Assembly (NCBI GenBank): GCA_029215795.1
Contig: JARDYH010000002.1
Location: 60,055,001-60,119,000 of the forward strand
Length of the DNA stretch: 64,000 nt
Source: Anniella stebbinsi
Lineage: Eukaryota > Chordata > Lepidosauria > Squamata > Anniellidae
Reading direction: 5' to 3'
The notes below the pieces were generated by a model. That model made no database searches. It was not told where the DNA came from and saw only the letters and a list, made by a program, of their open reading frames with translations. Position numbers and translations under genes: made by a program. Positions 21,309 through 34,395 of this stretch are shown here, piece after piece; within the stretch, counting starts at the first letter, position 1, and each line of letters starts with the position of its first letter.

Positions 21309-22104
21309 GTGAGTGTGTGAAGGAGTCTTAGAGACCGGCGTCAGTCTGTACATAGGCACACACGCCTCTTTCTTCCCAGGGCTCAGTGGCGGCTGCGGCG
21401 GTGCCCCCAACGGCACCGGACCCGCTACCTTCTTCGTTGTCTTATCTCCCCCTCTCGGGCTTGGCCGTAGACAGACTTTTCCTGTTGAATTGCTAGCCAA
21501 AGCGGGTCAGAGACCCTCGCTTTTAAGGGGCGTTCCGTGTTTCAGAACCTCCCACCTCCACGGGGCAGCAGACATCATTGCCCCATTGTTTGGCTGCTTC
21601 TTTGAAGCTCTAGTCTGGAAATCCAGTCCGTTTCAGGAACACGGGTATACGCTTTTGAGATTTATCATATGTTACTTAGCGAGCCAGACTTGGATAACGA
21701 TCTTGGGTCCCAAGTTTTCCAAAAGGTTGGTGGGTTGGGTTCTGCTACTGTGAGCAAAGGGTCTCATTTCCTGCTTGTGGGCTTCACAGAGGCATTTGGC
21801 TGGCCACTCTGAAAAACAGAATTCTGGACTAGTAAACTTTTGTTTTAATCCAGCAGGGTTCTTATGTGGATGTGGGTTTAAAAGGTTGTCACTGTTGGAA
21901 AGGATGGATTACAGGAAGGAAAACTTGCATAGGGTCACGGGTTGCCACCTGTATATGTACCCCAAACATAAACCAGATTCCAGCTGTCTATGGATTCTAC
22001 TGACAAACTGACTAGAATTCTGACCAGTACACTTTGATGATGCTGAGCAAGTCCAAGAATTGAACTGTGTGGCTTGGATTGTGACAACTGCAAATTTGCT
22101 ACAA

Positions 22105-22200
22105 CCTATGGGTCAGCCTTCACAAACCTGGTGTCCTCCAGAAGTGTTCTGGCTGGCAGCTTCTGCAAGTTGTAGTCAAACACATCTGGAGGAAAGCTGA
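22105..22200. repeat. Palindromic MITE, shortened copy
   Basis: The ends AACCTGGTGTCCTCCAGAAG and CACATCTGGAGGAAAGCTGA are inverted, and the core has AAGTTGTAGTC. It is related to the copies at 22650, 24258 and 28430. Confidence 0.55.
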
Positions 22201-22649
22201 CCTGTAGTGTCATAGTTCTGCAGTCAGGCTCACTGAATTTAGTATTCCTACCTTCAAAAGTTGAGTGTGGAGTTTCAGTTAATGCAGTTAGTAACTTCTT
22301 AATACTCTTCAATCTTACTGCCATAATTAACACACAAGGTGGTAAAAATTCCCCTCTACTCAATCCGTGCATAATTAGAGTGATATTTTAATTTGGATCA
22401 GGGCCAATTCAAACATTAGAGCCCCAGACAGAACTGCTGAAAAATGCTTGCACGTGACAGTAGCTACCTTAGTGGGGACTATAACATTTGCATCATGTAG
22501 ACTAGCTTGGGGAGTCTCCATACCAGTGCTATACATTCTTAGTGATCATTGATACTGGTGTGGAGATTCTCCCAATGGAACAGTAACTGTGAATAAAGAA
22601 TGGCAAGTACTAGTTAATCTAAATTAACCTTGTGTAGAACAGTATGGTC

Positions 22650-22780
22650 TGGAGCATGGATAGGCAAGCCCTCTAAATGTTTGGACTACAATTCCCATAA
22701 CCCCTTGGCCATGCTGGCTGGGGCTTGTTGGTGATGTAGTCCAAAACATCTGGAGGGCATCAGGTTGCCTACCCCTGGCC
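22650..22780. repeat. Palindromic MITE (ACTACAATTCCCAT family)
   Basis: The left arm reads GGACTACAATTCCCATAACC and the right arm reads GATGTAGTCCAAAACATCTG; outside them, TAGGCAAGCCCTC and GGTTGCCTACCCC are inverted. Confidence 0.7.
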
Positions 22781-23423
22781 TGGAATATGTGGTAAAGACT
22801 TAAGGATCTTTTCCAATAATTTGGTGACTCCATGGATTTTTCAGCTTTGAATAATTATAAATATGTTTAAGGAGCCAGCTATTGAATATACAAATCACAC
22901 GTCACTGTTATTATCTGATGGAAAAATGCTATGAGGTGGTGGCCTTGTTTAAATCACTGGATTGACTGGTACTCGGAGATGGGAGGTCAGTGTTTCTCAG
23001 ATTTGCCACAATTTTTATGATCTTATAGAACCAGTCAGTCTTGTTTTGCTATTAATTCTATTGTCCATTTTGTCTACTTAGGTATCACGCTGTATGGAGG
23101 CAGGGAGAATCTAACTTTTCTTCTTGGTAAGTGGATCTCTATTGCTTAACTCTTGCTTGCATTTTCTCTGGATCATTTCTTCCCATGACTTATTCCAGCA
23201 ATATTGTCTGCTTGGGTTGCTCTTATTCTTGCATGATACTTATCTTGAAGTTGCTGAGATCAGCATTCATGAGTCTGTAAATAATATGCTGCTGCCACAT
23301 CTACAACAGTAAGTGGGGTGTTGGAGACTTTTAAGCCACTATGCCACCTGTAAGCAGACACCTAACATGTTGTTGAATGTTGGACCTGAGTTGAAATTCA
23401 GTTCAGTTGTGACAAGTTATTAT

Positions 23424-23613
23424 GGGCCTGTTGAGACAATACACTAAGCCATGGTTAGTCTGCTAACCCTTTTGCAGCAAATGGTTAGTGAGCATGTTTA
23501 AACCATGGTTATGTTGCCTCCATGGTTAGGAATGGTTCACATGACATGCTAAACCATAATGGTTAGCTCAAAATGTTTAACCTCCATGGCGTAGTGTGTT
23601 GTCTGAACAGGGT
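23424..23613. repeat. MITE with GGCCTGTT-GAGACAA ends
   Basis: The left end GGGCCTGTTGAGACAATACA and the right end GTGTGTTGTCTGAACAGGGTC are inverted, and CCATGGTTAG is repeated in the arms. A half copy lies at 39660-39755. Confidence 0.7.
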
Positions 23614-24257
23614 CAATAACTATTTCCAATCTGGAAGATAGAACTGTTGGTCACCTGCTTCATGGCTTGTTGTAGGGATGAATGAGAGGTTCTGCAATAC
23701 TTGCTCATTATAATGTTATCCCAAATACTTGTGAACAATAAGAGAATCTGGTCTGCATATTTACCTTCTGCATTTGTTTGTCCACTTCATGGTACTATTC
23801 CATATCTGGATGTTACACCTAGTCCAGATTGACACATGGGTCCTCCCAGTTATGAGAAACTTTGCCCGCCATCAACAGTGTCCTCCATGGCTCATCTGAG
23901 GAGTTTCTATATCGCCAACAGTTGCTCCTGAAGCCAACTGTTACTGGTGTGGAAACTGCCACACTAGGAGGTTCCACATGGCAAGCTGTATGAAACATTA
24001 CAGATGGGCATGGAGAGTTGTCATGCAGAGGTTATCTTCCATGTGGAGAAGATAACGTGTAGACTGGCCCTGATGAAGCAACATTTGAAATGATATCTTA
24101 ATAATAGTGGAAACCAAATTGTCATCCTTGGCCTATTTAGCTCTTGATTTCAACTGAAAATATATCTCTGGAATTAAGTCCTATTTCAGTGACATTTGCA
24201 CTTGTACCTAATCACATTTGTTTGCAAAGTTTTTTGCAGATATTGATTGTGTGTGAC

Positions 24258-24387
24258 AGCCTGTCCCTGGTACCCTCCAGATGTGTTGGACTCCGATTCT
24301 CATCATCCCTGACCATTAGTCTGCTGCCTTGGGCTGATGGGAGTTGAAGTCCAAAACATTTAGAAGGCGCCAGGTTGGGGAAGGCTG
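24258..24387. repeat. Palindromic MITE
   Basis: The ends CAGCCTGTCCCTGGTACCCT and CGCCAGGTTGGGGAAGGCTG are inverted, with the core GATTCTCATCATCCCTGACC opposite GCTGATGGGAGTTGAAGTCC. Confidence 0.75.
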
Positions 24388-25439
24388 TTGTGATTTGTGA
24401 GAGAGCATCCAAGCCTCCCTGCCTTCAACTCTCTGTGGTGTAATAAGAATATGGAATTTGGTGTGTAGTATTCAGTGATTTCAATCCAGTGTTGCGCTAG
24501 TTATTGTCCACTAGTGCGATGAGACTTTCTCTACTTGCTTGAAAATCTGCTCTGGAGGTTTTCCAGCCCTTTGAAGCAGATTTTGAGGAGGAGGGAGAAT
24601 CACCCCCTCCCAGTTCAGCTAATGGGACTGATTCTGTGAGCAGAACACAATTTGATTCAGCCCAACAACTATTAAATACTAAAACCATAATGAGTTTAAA
24701 TTAGGTAACTATAAGTCTTATACAGATGGTTAAAATTGTTTACATGTAATGCAGAGGTATTTCTACAGTTTTAAAGCTTGTTTGTCAAAAAGTTTTGTTA
24801 ATATTAGACTTCAGTTTTATTAAAGATGTTTACCAAATTATTTTGGTCAATCCTAATGACTCAGGTAATTTTAGTTCAGTAAAGATCATAAGGTCCCGTA
24901 TCATATTCTTACACTTGGGCATCTGTTTCCTCTTGATATCTTGCTTCTCTTTCCCTTCACAAAAGACTGTATTGCTGATAAGCTCATCCCAAGGGAATAG
25001 CTTCATAACTGAACACCTTATTTTGTCCTAGAAAACTAACTATAATATAAAGCTTCTGGGAACATGGAAGAATTCTTGACTTCCCCATGTTGAGAATTTG
25101 TTTTCCTGGAAACTTTATATGTCTTACCTGACAGAAGGATGGTGGTAGTAGAAAGCAGAATATACAAAGATATTGCTTGCAGTTCTACACAGTCTCATAT
25201 ATGCACAAGTAACTGCAAAGGCCTTCAGTTTCAGGTTATAAAAGGACTAGCTGTATCGGATTTTATCATGACTTTGCTTTGTGTTGAGGCATAGTGTTCT
25301 GTTGGCAAATATGTCTAATGCCATATCTTTTTATCCACACTCCTATTTGCTTTTATTGGATTTGTACTATTTTTGTATTTTGTATTTGCAAGGATTTCCA
25401 CTATATTCTGCACTCACTGCACCTTTCAAGCCCTCCATA

Positions 25440-26470
25440 GAGCACATTATAACAATCCTGTCTTGAGGTTACCAATGCCTGAGCCACTGTGGTTAAGCTA
25501 TCACTGTACTGGAATGGCCATAGCTGGTGTACCAACTGAAGCTGTTAAACGACAGTCCTAGCTACTTGAGACTGCAGTGTCAAAGACGAATCTAGGAGTA
25601 CCCCAAAACTACGCACCTGTTTCTTCAGGGCAAGCGCAACCCCATCCAGAATAGGTAACTGATCTATTTGCTTGGCCTGTGACCCACCCACCCACATCCC
25701 TTCTGTCTTACCAAGATTCAAACTCAGTTTATTGGTCCTCATCCAGCCCATCCACCCCCCACATGCTTCTCAAGATTTTCTTACCCACCTATCATTTCTT
25801 CTCCCCTTCTTTCACAATTAACTTGTATCTTATCTCCAACATCCAGTTTCTTTCATCCCTCCCTCCTGCTGGTCCAGTAGGCAGGAACAGAACCATTGAA
25901 GTACAGTGCCTCTGATACCCATCCCATGAAGCTGATCTAAGAGGATATCATGGTTGATGGTATCAAAAGCCACAGAGAGATTGAGCAAGAAAAACAAGAT
26001 TTGACTCCTTCCGTCCTTCTCTCATAAAAGGGAACAAGGTCATCCAGCAGGGCGACCAAGGCTGATTTGGTCCCCAAACCAGTACTGAACCAGACTGGAA
26101 TGGATCTAGGCAATCATTTTCAACCAAGAATGTCTGTAATTGCCCTGCCACAACCCTCCCAAACACCTTCCCTAACAATGATGTGTTTGTGACGAAGTGA
26201 TATTGTACTTCCAATGCCAGATTAGGTTGTCTGTCTACCAGCCAACAGTACCTCCATCTCATTTTGTTCATCCACATCTCATCCATCGCTGCATCCAGGC
26301 AGGGGTTTAGGACTTCCACAGCAGCCTCCTGTTGTCTGTTGAAAAAGAGAGTTATCATCAGCATGTTGATGAGACCCAACCTCAAATGTTAAATGATCTC
26401 CCTTAGCAGTCTCATTAAAGAACATAAGGGACAAAATAGAGCCCTAATGAACCCCGAAGGCCAAGGGGCC
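25440..26470 (-). mobile_element. L2-type LINE fragments, out of order
   Basis: The minus strand encodes pieces of L2 RT, but not in the normal order. Starting at the high coordinates these are a motif C piece (HADDNSLFQQ-like near 26340, then LNPCLDAAMDEM), then an upstream RT piece (LGKVFGRVVAGQLQTFL near 26150 and an FDTINHD-like piece near 25960), then MGWMRTNKLSLNLGKTEGMW (25751). Stops and shifts are common. At least two L2 insertions, or a rearranged one, are needed to explain this. A 115-bp foreign stretch (25758-25871) splits it. Confidence 0.7.
25758..25871 (+). repeat. Copy 1 of a 115-bp inverted repeat
   Basis: CATGCTTCTCAAGATTTTCT to CATCCCTCCCTCCTGCTG; the reverse complement lies at 26930-27045 with about 90% identity by eye. 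It interrupts the L2 fragments. Confidence 0.75.
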
Positions 26471-26929
26471 GAGCAGTAATAGTACCACCTTCTGGGAACA
26501 CTCAGTAAGTAGAACTTTCAGAATACTGTGTATAGTTCTGGTCACTGCACCTGAAAAAAGGATATTGTAGAGTTGGAAAACATTCAGAACAGGGAAACTA
26601 CAATGATCAAGGGGCTAGAGCAACTCCCCATGAGGAAAGGTTACAATGGCCGAAATTCCTTCACTTAGAACAGTGCTTCTCAAACCGTGGGTCAGGACCG
26701 ATCAGTGGGTTTCAGCCAACCTACAGGTGGTTCTAGAGTGTGGCTGACTGCCCTGTGCCTCTTCGATTGACCATTCCTGTGCCATGGCCATACCATGCAC
26801 ACTGTAGGAATGACTGAGAAAGTTGGTTAAAGAGGAAGGCTAATATCTTTAATAAAAATAATATTTTTAAAAAACTGGGAATAAAGAGGAAGGAGAGAAG
26901 GAAGCTGTTATAGGAGGAAGTGAATGCAA

Positions 26930-27045
26930 AAGCAGCAGGAGGGAGGGATGAAAGAAACTGGCTGTTGGAGATAAGATGCAAGTTAATTGTGAAAGAAGGG
27001 AAGAAGAAATGATAGGTGGGTAAGAAAACCTTGAGAAGCATGTGG
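26930..27045 (-). repeat. Copy 2 of a 115-bp inverted repeat
   Basis: The sequence CAGCAGGAGGGAGGGATGAA to AAAACCTTGAGAAGCATGTG is the inverse of 25758-25871. The similarity stops near the GCAGGAGGG end and just after CATG at the other end. Confidence 0.75.
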
Positions 27046-27663
27046 CAGGGAGAAAACCATATAAAATCTGTTTTCTCAGCTTAGAGCAGGTGTCCCTCAC
27101 TTTTTTAGTTTGGTGGGCACATTTGGAATTTTGAGGATGCCACTCTTACAAAATGGCTGCCATGAAGGGGCTTACTCATTCATAAAATGACTGTGATAGT
27201 GGGCATGGCCAGACTCAAAACACTCATTTCCCAGAAGGCAAATTGTTGAGACTAATAGAAAACTAACTAGCCCAAGATCTAAGTACAAGGCAGAGGTGGG
27301 ATGGGCATTCTGAACTCCAACATACAAAACCACTCTTTTAAATTCAACTAAAGATTTTGAACCCAAATAAAGTGTAGCATTTTGCAAAGCAGCATGGCAA
27401 TCTCTGGGGTGAGGAAGTACTTCGTCTACAGCACATAGTTAAATTATGGAATTCATTACTACAAGATGTAGTGATGACCACCAACCTGGTCTGCTTTGAA
27501 AGGGGAATAGACAAATATATGGAGAATGAGGCTATCAGTTACTAGTTATGATGGCTATATATTACCTCCAGCTAGGGACTAGAGAACCTGTGGGGCGCTG
27601 CTCAGCCAGCCTGGTCAGTATTCAAGCCATAGTATTTCAGGAGTGTTCCTAGATACAAACATG

Positions 27664-27840
27664 TCCACACAACATGACAACCAACCATGGGTTATTTAAC
27701 CCACGGTGAGGATACAGTGTGTGTTTGTGTGTAGCCACCAATTTGCATTCCAAATCCTAGAACAGACCATGGGTTGTGCAAAGGTTGTTTAACCCTTGCA
27801 TAATCCACGTTTGCTGGGTTTGCACCACATGACAACCTCC
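27664..27840. repeat. MITE-like element
   Basis: ACATGACAACCAACCATGGG at one end and GGGTTTGCACCACATGACAA at the other, with AACCATGGGTTATTTAACCC and GGGTTGTGC pieces inside. Weak palindromic order. Confidence 0.35.
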
Positions 27841-28429
27841 AAACAGGGATTGGGTATGCATTGGTGCATGCAGGCACCTGCAGCTTGTTGTGGATTAAAT
27901 AAGCCACACCATGTCACAGAAACCATGTCACTGGCTCCCCCCATTCCCTTTGGTTCAGTTCATACAGAGGACATGGGTTTCTGCTATACATTACAGAAGA
28001 AAGATATAGATGATTCTACAGCTCAAGAAAAGGGTATTTAATTAAACTGGATATCTTCATTGTATAAGGAAAAATCCCATTTTAAAAACATTGTGAAATA
28101 AGAGTACTCTTTCAGATTTCTTGCCATAAGCACCAGCTGCCATCTGAGCTACCATAATAACCCAAAAGGTCTAATATAGCCACCTTGAAGATTCAGAATG
28201 GAATGTATAAAATAATAGTACCTGGATAGATAGAAAAACAGTATTCTAAGTATAATCTTTAAAATATTAAGATTTTCAGGGTTTGTCTCTTGTCCCTAGA
28301 TACATTTGCCTGCCAGTAAGTCCTCTGGATTTTAATGGAATTTATTTCCAGGATAAGAGATTGGGTTGGAGCCTAACACTTCAATACTACAAATATGTGT
28401 CCTGGGCTGGACAAATCCAATTGTCTACT

Positions 28430-28567
28430 ATAACCTTCCCTAACCTGGTGTCCTCCAAATGTTCTCGACCACATTGCCCAACATTCCTGACCATTGGCCA
28501 TGCTGGCCGGTGTTGATAGGAGTTCAAGTCTAAAACCTCTGGAGGGCACCGGGTTGGGAGAGCTGTC
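28430..28567. repeat. Palindromic MITE
   Basis: Left CCCTAACCTGGTGTCCTCCA and right TCTGGAGGGCACCGGGTTGG are inverted; the core ATTCCTGACCATTGGCCATG is typical of the same squamate family as at 24258. Confidence 0.75.
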
Positions 28568-30479
28568 CTACAGCAATCCTATTACAAGTTACTTTATGAT
28601 AGAAGATATATAGTATTTTACTATTATAATTGGTTTTGTAGTGGCTGAAAGATCTTGAGTTGCATATAAGTGAGTTGTCTCCAGTACCGCCACCATCTCT
28701 GCTACATCCATTTAGTCTGCCACTGTGCTGTACTTAATGGCGAAGTGGCAATTAACAGTATAGCTGTTCTGACACAACTTCCTGGGTTGGGCTCTCAACT
28801 GTGGTGAGTGTTGCATTGTAAAGTTGAGCCAGCGCATCAGTCAATCTCATTCCAGCATTTTGAAGGCCCGTGGGCTGAAGCTGCATTGACTACTTCATCT
28901 GGTAGAGGTGAGGTGTGCAAAAAGAATTTTCTTTTACAACCTCTGGCCTTTTTAGGTATTCCATGTATAGTGAGAATGATTGCACTGGTGGGCCCCAGTA
29001 TTGGGGCCCCTAACTTTGCTAACTTCAGGAGCCAGGCTTGGCATTAGTTTTACAAACACATCTTTTGGTTTGGGGGAGAAATTACTCTTAAGATTGTGGT
29101 CTGAAGTTGAGTCTCCTTAGGCTACTACATTATGCACCTTGTGATAGATTAGAAATATATATATTTGAATTACGTTATATTAACAACATTAATTCTTTGC
29201 TTTTATTAAACATGCTAAGAATTGTCTTTTATTTGCTTATATCAGAGTTGTAGGATGTTAAATTAGTATGGAATTGGGTATTTCACAAATGTTTGGATGC
29301 CAGTTCAAGTGACAGCCCACTAATTAAATGTCATTGTTAGGCCTTGAGAACTGGACTTGGTTCGTGAAGCTTTTTCCCAAAACATGTTTCAAGTGCAATA
29401 AATTGAAAAGAGTGAACTGAATGGGAAAGGAGTTCTTGTCATACTCTTTAAGCAATGGATTTGTGTACTGCTTTATTTGCATGAAAAAGTAGATTTCTGT
29501 ACATGACTGTCTTTATACTGCTCTCAGTTTTACTGGGGAACAAAATGTCTTAACTTCAGCTCTTAAATAGTGTTTGCTTTGGTTCACAAAAGTCATTGTA
29601 ACTTTTTATTAACTGGATAAGCATACACAATAATAAAGATTAAGTTTAGCTTTAAATTTTGTACTCTACTTGTAGTAGAATATGTGACATAGCTTTAATT
29701 TTAATTTTTTAAAATCTGCCGAGATCACACTGTTTCTAATGCATTTGCTTAGCTATAGTGAAGAATTAAACATAGTGGGTGAATCTAGACTTAGTTAGAG
29801 TTGGAAAAGACTCATTTAAACCAATGGGACTTATTGTCATCATAACTAATTTAAATCTCATGTTTTCAATGGGTCTGCTAAATATGAGTTTCAAGGCATG
29901 TCTAAAAGAAATGAATGAAAGACTGTTTAATCTCCCTTACAACAAACTCTTCTACTACTACTACTACCACAATTATACTGGTCAATAGAAGAATCTCACT
30001 ATTAAATGGTTGAAGTGAAATTCAACATGCATGACATTATTTGTAGTTTCTTTATGTTAACTCATTCTAAAAAGATATATTGATTTGGGTTTAATATTCT
30101 TCTGTGAAAAATAATGAACCTGTGAAATAATGGCTGCTCTGTCTCAAATTGCTTACTACAGTAGAGCAGAGGTAATGTAATAACTGAACAGTTACTTGGT
30201 TGAAAGTTAATTCTAGCAGGCTAAGGAAATAAATTTTCAGATTCCAGGGCCACATACAAGTCACAAATTTTAAAATTATTTTTTGTGTGTAATCATGTGA
30301 TTGCAAATATAAGGGTGAACTCCTGCAAAAGAAGATAATGCAGAAGACTTTTGAATCTTTCAAGATAATATTTCATTTGTCATTTATATAAGATAGTTTA
30401 TTGGAAACTTGTTATAGAAGTTCACTGGGTTTTCTCCTCAATCCCATTTTTTTAAAAAAAAATGTCAGAGTTATTAATC

Positions 30480-30726
30480 CAGTTCACACGTAACAGTGGT
30501 GAATCTTGGATTAATTAACCTACAGTTAGTAACTACGTTAATTGTGAGTTATTTAACCCATAATTAACTTAAAGTGTTTGGGTTCAGATGTCATGAAGCA
30601 ACCCCTGTTTGGTGCAATTTGGGGTTTACTATTTAAAAATGTTATGGAATGCCCCTGGCATGCACCACAACAAATTGTGGGTTAATTAACCCAAGATTTG
30701 CCACCATTATATGCAAACAGCCCTAG
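30480..30726. repeat. MITE with TTAATTAACC-type ends, uninterrupted copy
   Basis: The left end GTAACAGTGGTGAATCTTGG and the right end CCAAGATTTGCCACCATTAT are inverted, each followed inward by TTAATTAACC. Confidence 0.7.
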
Positions 30727-31724
30727 TGCTATATTTGCTTCTGTTCACTTGTGGTTCCATTTTCCAACATTTTCTTTATTGCTTTGAAGTGTTTTTTTCT
30801 TGTCAAAGGTAAAGGTTTGGTCCCTATGTTCAACTTGCAATTGAGTAGAAACATGTATATTGACTGTAGCTTACAAAATACACAGTATTCGCAATATGTG
30901 GATAAATGAATGAGTGACTGTGTGAAGGGCCTATACATTTATTCCAAACCAATATCATTCTTAAATATGGACAAGTTTCAATGACAGGGGAAAAAATCCA
31001 TGACGTTGGGCAGTAGATTAAAGTAGGGCTGCTGAGAGGCTGGTACAGGTGGGAGTACTTACATGGACTATACCTCTAGGGAGGGCTCAGCCACTGAGTC
31101 ACTCATCCAGCCCTCAACAAATCTGCCACTGCTGCTTCCACTGCTGCCAGTCTCCCTCTACACCCCCCCCCCCCGGTCTTTACTCCTGTGGCCCCAAGGA
31201 CGTCTGGCTGTTTGAAAGTGCTGGGGCCCATTCAAACAAGTTATTTTGAAAAGATTCCTCCTCTTCTTGGCATCCACGCAGCTACATCATTGGGCGGCTG
31301 AGACAGTGACAAAGGGCACGTGTCAACATCTTGTGGTGTCTCCTTAAAACAAGCAAACATGTATGATGTATAATGTGGGTGTCATATGGGAGGCAAGCAG
31401 TAAGCCTGTAACTGCATGTGCTGCTGCTGTCACCACTGCTGAGGTAATAGCAAGTGCTCTTTATAAAGAAAATATTTAAATATACACATCACTGCTGGTC
31501 TGCACTTTAATATTAAATATATCTAACCTCCCTATGATTTTTTTCATCCTCTCCTAAATCTGAAATGGTGGCAGCACCAATTCTATCCTCTTGCTTTTTT
31601 TTTTGTTATGGTGGTCAGAACTGATATGTATGTAAATTTTTGTTTATTTTACTTTGGCTTATTAGTAGCAAAAAAAAAGTTAATTTGTCCTGGTTTGCTT
31701 TGTCGGGCTTTACTATATTACGGC

Positions 31725-31808
31725 TACAAACCTACAGTCCTGAAAACACTTAACTGAGGAGCAAGCCCCATTAAACTTAATGGGACTTGCTTCTGAGTAC
31801 ATATATAG
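31725..31808. repeat. Palindromic MITE (AGTAAGTCCCATT family)
   Basis: CAAGCCCCATTAAACTTAAT with GGGACTTGCTTCTGAGTACA forms a hairpin. Other copies lie at 34911 and 37725, with a half at 32993. Confidence 0.6.
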
Positions 31809-32992
31809 CTAGGGTAAGCAACTTGTGGTCCTAGAAAGAAAAGATCAGCCCTATTCATCACTGATTTGAAGAGGTTATGTGGCCTTATTTTCAGTGTAAA
31901 TTTTTGCAGCCCCATAACCTACATTTAAATAGCACCAGCAGAATTGCACCCTGCTGCTACATAAATGATTTTTTACATACAGAAGGTTGTATCGAAAGTT
32001 ACTCTAACTTAAGTCTCATTCATTTTAGTGGGTATATTGTAATTAGGACTAACATTGGATGCAATCCTGTGTGTTGGATCCATTCACCCACAGAAAGGGG
32101 CAAAGGCTTCATTTGCTTCACTCCCAGAAGGCACCTCCACCTGATTTTCAATGATCTCCACCTTTCTCCTCAGCCCCAAAGCCTATTCCACTCAGCAGCA
32201 TCCTGTTGACCCCTTTCAGGCAGCTCAGGTAGCAGGCAGGGAGAGAATGGAAAAGTGAGCTTCCACCCACCCCCTTTCACAGGCAGATACCGGAGTCCAA
32301 AATTGTGTCAGGGAACATTTAGTAACATCTAGCCCTCCAACACATCTGGGACTAGAAAAAGAGGCTCCGAGAACAGAGCTGGAAGTCTGGAGCCCCAGCA
32401 CCTCTTACTTTAGTCATTGATCACATTGAGTAGCAGGGCAGGAAAGTGTTTAGAGTGCTGTCTTAGGGATGGTGGATGAGGACAAAGGAGTCTAATGAGA
32501 TGGAGAGAAAGGAGAGCAAAATGTTTAATATGGAGGCACAAGAAGGAAGACAGGTGTTGTGGAGGGATTATTGTCTTTATTTTTCAAGGGAAGTCCCCCC
32601 TCCCCAGTATTTTGGAAGAAATACTCCAAATCCCCAGAGAACCATTGCCCAAAGTGCTTAACCTTTTTCCACCTTAACAACTGTCCAGTTAAGTGATTAT
32701 TATTCCCTTTGAGAGACAGAGATGGAATTGCTGGGGATATAAAGCTACAGAAATAGTGATTTTCCCAGACAGATATGGGATGAGGGTGTGTTAAGAATTG
32801 CTGGAGGATCAGCAGCTCTCATCCCCATCTAAAAATTGTGGGATAATAAAGGCTTAACTTGGGGGAAGAGCAGTACTGGAGCCAGTGAAATGAAGTCAAA
32901 TTGGAAAATATTTTGTAAATGGGATAGGGGTTTTAGATGAGAATCCTGCAGTATGACCTATATGTGTGTTTATTGGGAAGCATGTGTTCAGC

Positions 32993-33033
32993 AGGATTTA
33001 CTCCTAGGTAAGTACACATAGGATTGCAACCAG
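32993..33033. repeat. Half copy of the AGTAAGTCCCATT palindromic MITE
   Basis: GGATTTACTCCTAGGTAAGT followed by ACACATAGGATTGCAACC. Confidence 0.45.
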
Positions 33034-34204
33034 AGCATTTGGCTCAGCTTATTTTGCACATTACATTGCAGCAAAGTTGGGGTTTTGCCAATAGATTGTG
33101 GGTGGGGCCCAATCCCCATGTGCCAGGCCCATGAAATACTGTTGGCACCCCTGATTAAAAGACATATACATGTTAATGTGATCAATCAAATGGAGCATAC
33201 AAATGCTAGTTTCTGTAACCAGACATATGATATTCAGAATGCTTTGACAGGCACCCACAAATTATGTCTGGGTTTAGTAGTCAAAAATTATATCTACTAG
33301 CCAGCAAAAATACAGAAAAAGGCATCTGAACATATGCAAAGTGCCTTTCCTTTTCTACCCAGGAAGTGACAACCTGCATCTTCCACAGAATTAAAGAGAT
33401 AGGCTAATAGCACAGATGACATTGTTTCCTGTAAGTCTGAATCCACTGTAGATCTTTCTGAAATTTAAATGTTGCCCCCACTTCCTTAGAAAGCTCCAAC
33501 TCAGCACAGCAAACTTCTGTTTTCAAAACTAGGATTAAAAATGATAGGTACAGTATTTTCTTCTCTCCTAAAGAAATTCACTCCAGATTTTTCTTTTTCT
33601 TCTTTCTCTGCAGAAGCTTCCGTTCACAATCCATAGTTGGTCCCTGCAGAATTTCTGTTTCCTTGTGTGAAAAGGGAGAGTAAGAAAGAGAAGTCAGGTG
33701 CAAACCAGGTTGGGATTTTAAAGATTCTTTAGGAGAAAGATAGTGCTGGGGAAATGAAACATGGGGAAAGTCTGTGGCGTTTCTCCCATGCATAGGACAA
33801 AATATTATACAATAGTATCACCAGAAAGAGATTGACAATGGTGCGGTGTGCACCCCCCACCTCAGTTTGCCAATGAGATCTTCAGTATTCTACAAAAGGG
33901 AAGAAATCCTTGCTGAAGCCATTCAAAACTAGAAAACAGCCCCCCCCCCCCCCCAAGAATCTTCAGGTTTTCAAGCAGCTTAATTTAGCTGCTGTAATGC
34001 AAACTCCTTCCGTGAGTATTCTTTCTCACCAAGATCAGAGTCTTTCTTCTCCTTGGTCAGTTGGTCAAGTAGGTTTGTTAAAAGTTGTGTTTTGACTCTT
34101 GGTTCACATGCTCAGCACAGGGGCTTAATGGAACCATGGCATGTAGAAGGGACAACAGTATGCAAACCTGTAAAAATAATGTTCTCAACATTGATGTTGC
34201 AGTT

Positions 34205-34395
34205 GCCACATCTTCATGGCAGGATAACCCGTGGGTTGAACAACCCAGAGTTCACAAAACCTAGCAACAAATCATGAGTTCTTTTTCTGGGTTATTTGTT
34301 GTTAACAAACCGTGGTTACGGTAACCCATAGCATGGGTTAGCAAACCAGCCCTTGTTACATTTTAACTCATGCATTAGTTAGCATAACTACGAAA
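34205..34395. repeat. MITE-like element with AACCC/GGGTT pieces
   Basis: GATAACCCGTGGGTTGAACA on one side and CGTGGTTACGGTAACCCATA on the other. Imperfect inverted order. Confidence 0.35.

Larger units (their letters stand above)
20690..21330 (+). promoter_or_regulatory. APC: CpG-island promoter, counterpart of human APC promoter 1B
   Basis: A dense CpG island begins near 20690. It holds an NRF1-type site (TGCGCATGCG, 20845-20854) and, 25 bp downstream, a YY1-type site (CAAGATGGCGGC, 20879-20890) followed by AAGTAAAAGGGGGCGG (20923-20938). Human APC promoter 1B has, as I recall, a YY1 motif in AAGATGGCGG followed by AAGTAG-AAGGGGGCGG; mutations in that motif cause a gastric polyposis syndrome. 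The order and spacing match well. It lies about 15 kb upstream of the 1A-like promoter and 22.7 kb upstream of the first coding exon. Confidence 0.75.

Noticed and set aside
21067..21312. Open frames in the CpG island as an N-terminal APC extension (as in the human isoform from exon 1B)
   Set aside because: No ATG frame is open up to the donor at 21308 in the phase that would join exon 3 in frame; compositional bias of the island explains the open frames.
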